Below, in pieces: positions 7,050 to 12,233 of a stretch of 14,076 bases of DNA. The DNA is from an uncultured Selenomonas sp. (GTDB lineage: Bacteria > Bacillota > Negativicutes > Selenomonadales > Selenomonadaceae): contig CALIBA010000228.1 of NCBI GenBank assembly GCA_938045435.1, forward strand, positions 1 to 14,076, written 5' to 3'. Position 1 is the first letter of the stretch, and every line of letters begins with the position of its first letter. The position numbers and the translations under genes are program-made. The notes beneath the pieces were generated by a model, which saw nothing but the letters and a program-made list of their open reading frames with translations, was not told the origin of the DNA and made no database searches.

Positions 7050-7940
7050 GTGGAGCAGACAGGAACACTTTACCTTTGCGCAACGCCGATTGGCAACCTA
7101 AAAGACATAACACAGAGGGCTGTTGAAATGCTTCGGACGGCAGATTGTATCGCTGCTGAGGACACGCGCCATACACGTCGTCTGCTGGCACACTATGACA
7201 TTCACACGCCGATGACGAGCTATCATGAGCATAACAAGGCGGAAAAAGGAGCGGCGCTCATTGCACGGCTAAAGGCAGGGGAACATATTGTCTGTGTCAG
7301 TGATGCGGGGCTGCCGGGCATCGCAGACCCCGGCAGCGATCTTGCGCGGCGCGCCATCGCCGCGGGGATTCCCGTCTCGCCGCTGCCGGGGGCGAATGCA
7401 GCGCTCTCGGCGCTCATCTGTGCAGGGCTGCCATGCGAAGGGTTCACCTTTGTGGGTTTTTTGCCGCGCAAGGAGAAAAAGCAAAAGGAGCTTCTTGCGC
7501 GCATTCGGCAGTACCCGGAGACGCTTATTTTTTACGAGGCTCCGCATCGCCTCTGCGAGACGCTGGCGGTGCTCGTGGCAGCGCTTGGGAAAGAGCGGCG
7601 TGCCTGCGCTGCGCGTGAGCTGACGAAAAAGTTCGAGGAGCTGCGCCGCGGTACTCTTGGCGCACTGCTGACGCATTACAGAGAGTACGAGCCGCGCGGT
7701 GAGTTCGTCCTCGTCGTCGCGGGCGCAGATGAGAGCGCTGACGTCTCTGCGGATGCAGCGGAGGCGACTCTCATGGAGCGCTACGAGGCGCATATCGCCG
7801 CAGGGCTCGACAAGAAAGAAGCCATGCGCCGCACGGCACAGGAATGCGGCATCTCACGCAGGGCGGTCTATCAGGCGTTGCTGGAGGGAACGCCTGAGGG
7901 GCATGGCAAAGCATATGTGAAAGAGCCGCAGACAGAATAG
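7050..7940 (+). CDS. rsmI: 16S rRNA 2'-O-ribose C1402 methyltransferase
   Basis: RsmI methylates the 2'-OH of C1402 in 16S rRNA near the decoding centre, using SAM. The 296-residue protein has all signatures of the tetrapyrrole-methylase-like fold: ATPIGNLKDIT (11-21), AEDTRHTRRLL (36-46), SDAGLPGIADPG (84-95), PLPGANAALSALICAGL (111-127) and GFLPRK (136-141). The C-terminal 60 residues form the usual helical tail (EAMRRTAQECGISRRAVY). Start is GTG 7050, with GGGAGGAG (7036-7043) six bases before it. It stands first in an rsmI-metG-tatD-yabE order also known from B. subtilis (yabC, metS, yabD, yabE), which supports the assignment. Confidence 0.95.
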   Translation: MEQTGTLYLCATPIGNLKDITQRAVEMLRTADCIAAEDTRHTRRLLAHYDIHTPMTSYHEHNKAEKGAALIARLKAGEHIVCVSDAGLPGIADPGSDLARRAIAAGIPVSPLPGANAALSALICAGLPCEGFTFVGFLPRKEKKQKELLARIRQYPETLIFYEAPHRLCETLAVLVAALGKERRACAARELTKKFEELRRGTLGALLTHYREYEPRGEFVLVVAGADESADVSADAAEATLMERYEAHIAAGLDKKEAMRRTAQECGISRRAVYQALLEGTPEGHGKAYVKEPQTE

Positions 7941-7969
7941 TTGTCACCCTGCGCACTCTGTGCTACTAT
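7941..7969 (+). promoter_or_regulatory. Promoter of metG
   Basis: TTGTCA (7941-7946) begins on the base after the rsmI stop and is 17 bp from TACTAT (7964-7969). It implies initiation near 7976 and excludes the in-frame GTG at 7960, which overlaps the promoter, as the metG start. Confidence 0.7.
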
Positions 7970-8001
7970 ATAAGGAAATTATATCGAAACGAGGAATCAG
8001 G

Positions 8002-9543
8002 ATGAGCGAAAAGCAACCCTTTTACATCACGACCCCCATCTACTACCCGAGTGCCAAACTCCATATCGGCCACGCTTACTGCACCACCGTTGCGGATACG
8101 ATTGCACGCTTCAAGCGGCTTGCGGGCTATGATGTGTTTTTTCTAACAGGATCGGATGAGCACGGGCAGAAGATCCAACAAGCGGCCGCACAGGAGGGCG
8201 TGACCCCCATTCAGTACGTTGACCGCATTGTTGCGGGCTTTCAGGAACTCTGGCGGCTGCTTGGCATCTCTTATGACGATTTCATCCGCACCTCGGAGGA
8301 GCGCCACTATGCGCTTGTGCAGTACATCTTCCAGCGCATCTATGACCAGGGCGACATTTACAAGGGGGCGTACAAGGGGCTTTACTGCACACCGTGCGAG
8401 AGCTATTGGACGCAGCTGCAGCTCGATGAGAACGGCTGTTGTCCCGACTGCCACCGCCCCGTGCAGGAGGTGGAGGAGGAGGCGTATTTTTTCCGCATGA
8501 GCAAATACGCCGACCGCGTGCTTGCGCATATAAAAGCGCATCCGGATTTCATTCAGCCCGTTTCGCGGCGCAACGAGATGATTTCTTTTATCGAGCAGGG
8601 GCTTGAGGATCTATGCGTGTCGCGTACATCGTTCGACTGGGGCATCCCCGTGCCGTTCGACCCGAAGCACGTCGTCTACGTCTGGTTTGACGCGCTCAGC
8701 AACTATTTAACGCCCATCGGCTATATGTATGACAAGGAAAAATTCAACAAATACTGGCCCGCGGACGTCCATCTCGTCGGCAAGGAGATTGTGCGCTTCC
8801 ATACCATCATCTGGAGCTGTATGCTGATGGCGCTTGATCTCCCGCTGCCGAAAAAGGTCTATGGGCACGGTTGGCTGATCGTGGACGGAGCAAAGATGTC
8901 CAAATCGGTCGGCAATGTGATCGACCCAATCGCACTCATCGAGGAGTTTGGCGCAGATGCCGTACGCTACTTCCTCCTGCGCGAGATTGCGCTCGGACAC
9001 GACGGCAACATCTCGCGCGATGCGCTCATCGGCCGCATCAATTCTGACCTTGCTAACGATCTCGGCAATCTCCTGCACCGTACGCTTTCGATGGCGAAAA
9101 AATATCGGAATGGCGTCATTCGGAAAGGGCCGGGGCAAACGGCGTTTGATGCAGCGCTTGCGCAGTTGGCGGCGGAGACGGTACGCACCTATACGGCGCA
9201 GATGGAGGAAATGGAACTCTCCGCAGCGCTCAAGGGCGTTTGGGCATTCATCTCACGCACCAATAAATACATCGATGAAACTGCGCCGTGGGTACTTGCA
9301 AAAGATACGGCACAGGCAGAGGCGCTGGATGCCGTGCTCTACCATCTCGTTGCCGCGCTCCACGCGGTGAGCGTTCTGATTGCGCCGTTTATGCCGGTGA
9401 CGGCGCGCCGTATGCACGCGCAGCTTGGCTTTACGTCTGATTTCGATGCAGTGCGTCTTGTGGACGCTGCGGCATTTGACAGCGTTCCGGATGGTCATGC
9501 CGTCGGCACAGCAGAGCCGCTGTTCCCGCGCATCGAGGTGTAA
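8002..9543 (+). CDS. metG: Methionyl-tRNA synthetase
   Basis: Class I aminoacyl-tRNA synthetase that charges tRNA-Met and initiator tRNA. The ATG at 8002 (MSEKQPFYITTP) is preferred over GTG 7960, which lies in the promoter; a GAGGA (7991-7995) ribosome site precedes it. The protein is 513 residues. HIGH is at 21-24 and KMSKS at 298-302, the ATP-binding signatures. A zinc knuckle is formed by Cys129/Cys132 and Cys147/Cys150 (CTPC and CPDC). An anticodon-binding helical domain follows from about residue 350. The sequence stops at 513 without the C-terminal Trbp111-like tRNA-binding/dimerisation domain found in B. subtilis MetS (about 660 residues), so the enzyme is probably of the short monomeric type. 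Its stop is 7 bases from the tatD start, indicating cotranscription. Confidence 0.96.
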   Translation: MSEKQPFYITTPIYYPSAKLHIGHAYCTTVADTIARFKRLAGYDVFFLTGSDEHGQKIQQAAAQEGVTPIQYVDRIVAGFQELWRLLGISYDDFIRTSEERHYALVQYIFQRIYDQGDIYKGAYKGLYCTPCESYWTQLQLDENGCCPDCHRPVQEVEEEAYFFRMSKYADRVLAHIKAHPDFIQPVSRRNEMISFIEQGLEDLCVSRTSFDWGIPVPFDPKHVVYVWFDALSNYLTPIGYMYDKEKFNKYWPADVHLVGKEIVRFHTIIWSCMLMALDLPLPKKVYGHGWLIVDGAKMSKSVGNVIDPIALIEEFGADAVRYFLLREIALGHDGNISRDALIGRINSDLANDLGNLLHRTLSMAKKYRNGVIRKGPGQTAFDAALAQLAAETVRTYTAQMEEMELSAALKGVWAFISRTNKYIDETAPWVLAKDTAQAEALDAVLYHLVAALHAVSVLIAPFMPVTARRMHAQLGFTSDFDAVRLVDAAAFDSVPDGHAVGTAEPLFPRIEV

Positions 9544-9550
9544 GAGTGCC

Positions 9551-10342
9551 ATGGAGCAATTCATTGATACACACGCCCATCTCTATGATGACCGCTTTCT
9601 GCACGATCTGCCGGAGACGCTTGCGCGTGCGGCAGAGGCGGGGGTTTCGCAGATCATCAGCATGGGGGATGCCATGGAGGCATCGGCGCTCGTTGTGGCG
9701 GCGGCAGAGGCACACCCCGCCCTCTATGCTGCGGTCGGCATTCATCCGGAGAATGCCGTGCCGCTCACAGGCGAGATGTGCAGACAGCTACGCGCGTGGG
9801 CGGCGCATCCGAAGGTCGTTGCCATCGGAGAGATTGGACTAGATTACTACTGGGAAAAGGATGCAGAGCGCCGCGCAATACAGCGGGAGCTGTTTGCAGC
9901 GTTGCTGCATCTCGCACGCACGGCGGGACTTCCCGTCTGCATCCATGACCGCGAGGCGCATGGCGATACGCTTTCCATCCTAAAGGCGGAGGGACAGGGG
10001 CTGACAGGCGTCCTGCACTGTTATTCAGGAAGCCTTGAGATGGCGCAGCAGCTCTGGGCGATGGGCTATTACATCGGCATCGACGGGCCGCTCACCTATA
10101 AAAATGCGGCAAAGCTGCCGGACATCGTACGCGCGGCACCGCGTGATAAGCTGCTCATCGAGACGGACAGCCCCTATCTCGCACCTGTGCCGGAGCGCGG
10201 AAAGCGCAACGAACCTGCCTATGTCGTGCATGTCGCGGCAAAGATTGCAGAGATTCGTGGGGAATCCTTGGAGGAGGTCGCGCATTACACCACAGAGAAC
10301 GCCCGCCGACTCTATCCAAAACTTAGGGAATCGCTGCATTGA
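9551..10342 (+). CDS. tatD: TatD-family metal-dependent DNase
   Basis: A 263-residue cytoplasmic metal-dependent nuclease of the amidohydrolase superfamily; homologues are 3'-5' exonucleases acting on DNA, with D-tyrosyl-tRNA deacylase activity also reported for some relatives. Metal ligands are visible in order: DTHAH (H8, H10), AIGEIGLDYY (E94), IHDREAH (H132), LHCYSG (H156) and ETDSPYL (D206). The ATG at 9551 is chosen because the family always begins within a few residues of DTHAH, and GAGGTG (9535-9540) lies at the end of metG. The longer in-frame ORF from 9425 overlaps metG and is not credible. It equals B. subtilis yabD in the conserved metS-yabD-yabE order. Confidence 0.95.
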   Translation: MEQFIDTHAHLYDDRFLHDLPETLARAAEAGVSQIISMGDAMEASALVVAAAEAHPALYAAVGIHPENAVPLTGEMCRQLRAWAAHPKVVAIGEIGLDYYWEKDAERRAIQRELFAALLHLARTAGLPVCIHDREAHGDTLSILKAEGQGLTGVLHCYSGSLEMAQQLWAMGYYIGIDGPLTYKNAAKLPDIVRAAPRDKLLIETDSPYLAPVPERGKRNEPAYVVHVAAKIAEIRGESLEEVAHYTTENARRLYPKLRESLH

Positions 10343-10423
10343 TCTGTGGTTCCTTAGGACAGGATGCGCTGCACATGGGCGATTACTCCTATATATTCGC
10401 GTGAAAATCATTGGAGAGACCGT

Positions 10424-10450
10424 TATAATTTCATAGGATAAATTTCCTAT
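10424..10450 (+). promoter_or_regulatory. Possible promoter with an initiation-region palindrome before the 3D-domain gene
   Basis: TATAAT (10424-10429) has no good -35 partner at 16-18 bp. Just after it, ATAGGA (10433-10438) and TCCTAT (10445-10450) form a 6-bp inverted repeat that would lie at the transcription start as operator or leader hairpin. A second weak pairing (10496-10504 with 10523-10531, 9 bp including a wobble) lies nearer the ribosome site. The rest of the 218-base tatD-yabE gap shows nothing else. Confidence 0.35.
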
Positions 10451-10560
10451 AAGTGGTGGATGAAGCAAGAAAATAGCGCTCAATTTTTGGGCTTGTCCCA
10501 TTTTTCATAAAAATTTCAGCTTAAAGTGGGAAAATCTTCTCTTGTAAAGGGGGATATTCT

Positions 10561-11379
10561 ATGAACTTTAAGAACATAGGAAACTTCATCCAAAATCGAA
10601 AGAATACCATTTTTTTCGTGCTGCTGGGCGGACTGATGATTTTCTCCAGCGGGTTCACCATGAACGGCGTTCCTAAAAATATGCATCGTGTTAGCGTTCA
10701 TGTGGATGGTCAGACGATTACGGATATGACCGTGCAGACAAAGCCTGCTGATATTTTTGCAAAGCTTGGCATTACGCTCGGAGAAAAAGATACCTATGAC
10801 GTGCAAAAGGGCACAGACCACCGCCTCACGGAGATTTATGTGCGCCGTGCACAGCCCGTGACGATCACGTTCTGGGATGATACGCAGGAGGTGTTGACGA
10901 GCGCGGGGACGGTGGGCGATGTCGTTGCTGAGTATGGCTATGACCTCCATGAGGTCGATGTGGAGCCGGGTCTTGATACGCCGATTACACCCAACCTCGC
11001 CATCCTGCTGACAGAGAGTGCAGCCGCTGAGGAGGCGCGTCTTGAGCGGGAGCGACAGGCGCGTGAGGCGGAAGAACTCAGCCGCGGTACGCCGCGCTAC
11101 CGGGCTGTCTACACAATGCACGCGACAGCCTACCTGCCGAGTGATGGCGGCGGCAGCGGCATCACGGCAACGGGGATGCTTGCACGTCGCGGCGTTGTCG
11201 CCGTTGACCCCGACGTGATACCGCTTGGCTCACGTGTTTATATCCCGGGATATGGGGAAGCGATTGCAGCCGATACGGGCGGTGCCATCATCGGCAACAG
11301 CATTGATCTTTGCATGGAAAGCTATGATGAGGCGATCCAGTTCGGCCGACGCACGGTAGAGGTCTACCTCATCGAGTGA
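10561..11379 (+). CDS. YabE-like DUF348/3D-domain cell-wall protein
   Basis: A 272-residue secreted or membrane-anchored protein. A basic N-terminus and hydrophobic segment (about 16-34) act as signal or anchor. Two DUF348-type repeats follow (about 43-85 and 98-140; VHVDGQTITDMTVQTKPADI and a diverged second copy), then an E/R-rich linker (155-175). The C-terminal 3D domain (about 183-272) has its three defining aspartates at D216 (VAVDP), D238 (AADTG) and D249 (SIDL), the presumed catalytic cluster shared with MltA-type lytic transglycosylases and Rpf/Sps proteins. It probably cleaves peptidoglycan. B. subtilis YabE also has a G5 domain; I do not see one here, so this is a shorter variant. 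AAAGGGGGA (10546-10554) serves as ribosome site. Its place after tatD matches yabD-yabE. Confidence 0.88.
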   Translation: MNFKNIGNFIQNRKNTIFFVLLGGLMIFSSGFTMNGVPKNMHRVSVHVDGQTITDMTVQTKPADIFAKLGITLGEKDTYDVQKGTDHRLTEIYVRRAQPVTITFWDDTQEVLTSAGTVGDVVAEYGYDLHEVDVEPGLDTPITPNLAILLTESAAAEEARLERERQAREAEELSRGTPRYRAVYTMHATAYLPSDGGGSGITATGMLARRGVVAVDPDVIPLGSRVYIPGYGEAIAADTGGAIIGNSIDLCMESYDEAIQFGRRTVEVYLIE

Positions 11380-11391
11380 TCGTTTTTGCAA

Positions 11392-11423
11392 AAAAAGAAT
11401 TCTGTAAATTATTGATTCTTTTT
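11392..11423 (+). terminator. AT-rich terminator-like hairpin after the 3D-domain gene
   Basis: AAAAAGAAT (11392-11400) and ATTCTTTTT (11415-11423) are perfectly complementary with a 14-base loop. The stem is weak (one G-C pair) and its own 3' arm supplies the T-run, so termination may be leaky. It abuts the -35 box of the next promoter. Confidence 0.4.
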
Positions 11424-11424
11424 A

Positions 11425-11453
11425 TTGACAGACGCCTCATGGCGTGTTATTAT
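11425..11453 (+). promoter_or_regulatory. Consensus promoter of the cobalamin-riboswitch transcript
   Basis: TTGACA (11425-11430) and TATTAT (11448-11453) are exactly 17 bp apart. Initiation would be near 11460, about 27 bases before the riboswitch P1 stem. The spacer holds a perfect inverted repeat ACGCC-TCAT-GGCGT (11432-11445), a candidate operator. No other convincing promoter is visible before mutA. Confidence 0.85.
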
Positions 11454-11486
11454 CTTATTGTAACATAAAAACTGAATATGTATTGG

Positions 11487-11670
11487 ATCAAGTGCAGGCT
11501 ATATGAGAGTATAGCCACGTGCTTAATAGGGAATCCGGTATATGCCGGAGCGGTCACGCCACTGTAACAGCGAGTGATTCCGTACGCCAACGGAGGTTGG
11601 CAGTCACTGGGGAGAGATTCCTGGGAAGATGCGGAAGAGCGATGAACTGGAGCCAGGAGACCTGCTTGAT
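11487..11670 (+). promoter_or_regulatory. Cobalamin (B12) riboswitch
   Basis: All hallmarks are present. P1 is formed by ATCAAG-T-GCAGG (11487-11498) with CCTGCTTGAT (11661-11670). A hairpin GGCTAT/ATAGCC follows. The conserved core reads GCCACTGT (11558-11565), then a GCCAAC-GGAG-GTTGGC hairpin (11586-11601), CACTGGGGAG, GGGAAGATG (11623-11631), GATGAACTGG, and the B12 box AGCCAGGAGACCTGC (11651-11665). Such elements bind cobalamin and usually reduce expression when it is abundant. The next gene is mutA, 564 bases downstream, with two terminators between. Confidence 0.96.
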
Positions 11671-11787
11671 TAACAATCACCGATTGACCTGCGAGTGATG
11701 GGGATGGAGATTTGCGGATTCGTTCGCCTTGATAGAGAGTTTGGCACTATGTGACCGAGCCAACATCGAGAACTGAGTAACGATACC

Positions 11788-11832
11788 GGAAAAGCCCGTT
11801 CTGCACACCGTGTGGAAGGGGCTTTTCCTTTT
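11788..11832 (+). terminator. Intrinsic terminator 1 after the cobalamin riboswitch
   Basis: A perfect 10-bp stem, GGAAAAGCCC (11788-11797) with GGGCTTTTCC (11819-11828), encloses a smaller stem CACA/TGTG and is followed by TTTT. It begins 118 bases past the aptamer and is the obvious output of the riboswitch. Transcripts stopping here would be about 370 nt with no plausible ORF. Confidence 0.9.
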
Positions 11833-11845
11833 GGACACGATGCTG

Positions 11846-11990
11846 CAGAGCGTTCCTGAGGGGATCCGTGTGCGCAAAACGAGTGTTTGCACACAGTGAT
11901 TTCCCCAGGATGGAGGAGCGTGCGCTCCTTGGGGGAACATTGCTCATCTTTTCAGTTCTCGTTTTTCCCTTTTTATAAGGGAACGCTCTG
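11846..11990 (+). promoter_or_regulatory. Candidate second attenuator: antiterminator stem plus internal hairpins
   Basis: CAGAGCGTTCC (11846-11856) is the exact reverse complement of GGAACGCTCTG (11980-11990), which includes most of the 5' arm of terminator 2. Pairing them would block that terminator. Between them, GTGTGC (11868-11873) pairs with GCACAC (11889-11894). TTCCCC (11901-11906) can pair either back with GGGGA (11860-11864) or forward with GGGGGAA (11931-11937), the latter closing over AGGAGC/GCTCCT. TTCCCTT/AAGGGAA (11965-11983) is a further competing hairpin. I do not recognise a known riboswitch class here, and no promoter of its own is visible. Confidence 0.6.
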
Positions 11991-12017
11991 AGGGTGGAAG
12001 CTCAGAGCGATTTTTTT
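11984..12017 (+). terminator. Intrinsic terminator 2 upstream of mutA
   Basis: A perfect 9-bp stem, CGCTCTGAG (11984-11992) with CTCAGAGCG (12001-12009), has an 8-base loop and is followed by A and seven Ts. It lies 216 bases before the mutA start. Its 5' arm overlaps the long-range antiterminator pairing, so its formation should be conditional. Confidence 0.9.
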
Positions 12018-12056
12018 AAGAAAAAGGCTGCCTCTCTCCGCATGCTTGGTATCTTT

Positions 12057-12115
12057 CCTGCTTGCTGCGTCCAACGCACAGCTTCCTGTGCGGCAGCGGT
12101 TTCCTCTATGGCAGG
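12057..12115 (+). promoter_or_regulatory. Stable hairpin in the mutA leader
   Basis: CGCACAG-CTTC-CTGTGCG (12075-12092) is a perfect 7-bp hairpin. Flanking GCTGC (12064-12068) and GCAGC (12093-12097) extend it after a one-sided 6-base bulge, and CCTGC (12057-12061) with GCAGG (12111-12115) can close the whole. No T-run follows, so it is not a terminator. It may stabilise or regulate the mRNA. The remaining leader to 12220 shows no clear promoter or ORF. Confidence 0.45.
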
Positions 12116-12233
12116 ACAGGATTCTATGCAGAGTTTGGCAGCTTTATTTCCGTCAGTGCTTCTTTCATATCTAAATATAAGAGAAGTCTGATGATTTTTA
12201 GCCTTTGCTTAATAATACAAAGGAGGACGTACT

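Noticed and set aside
9425..9550. Upstream start for tatD
   Set aside because: It would overlap metG by over 100 bases in another frame and add residues absent from the family.
10343..10560. c-di-AMP (ydaO-type) riboswitch before the 3D-domain gene
   Set aside because: Known to precede some wall-hydrolase genes, but none of its conserved core sequences are present.
11450..11947. Minus-strand ORFs of 66-87 codons across the riboswitch region
   Set aside because: They are antisense to a structured RNA, overlap one another in different frames, and lack ribosome sites.
11991..12001. T-box-like AGGGTGGAAGC
   Set aside because: It resembles the T-box consensus AGGGTGGNACCGCG, but it forms the loop of terminator 2, the CCGCG part is missing, and no stem I with specifier loop is visible upstream.
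11833..12017. 6S RNA or another well-known housekeeping RNA
   Set aside because: The closing stem is reminiscent, but the interior is several separate hairpins and not one rod with a central bubble, and no promoter precedes it.
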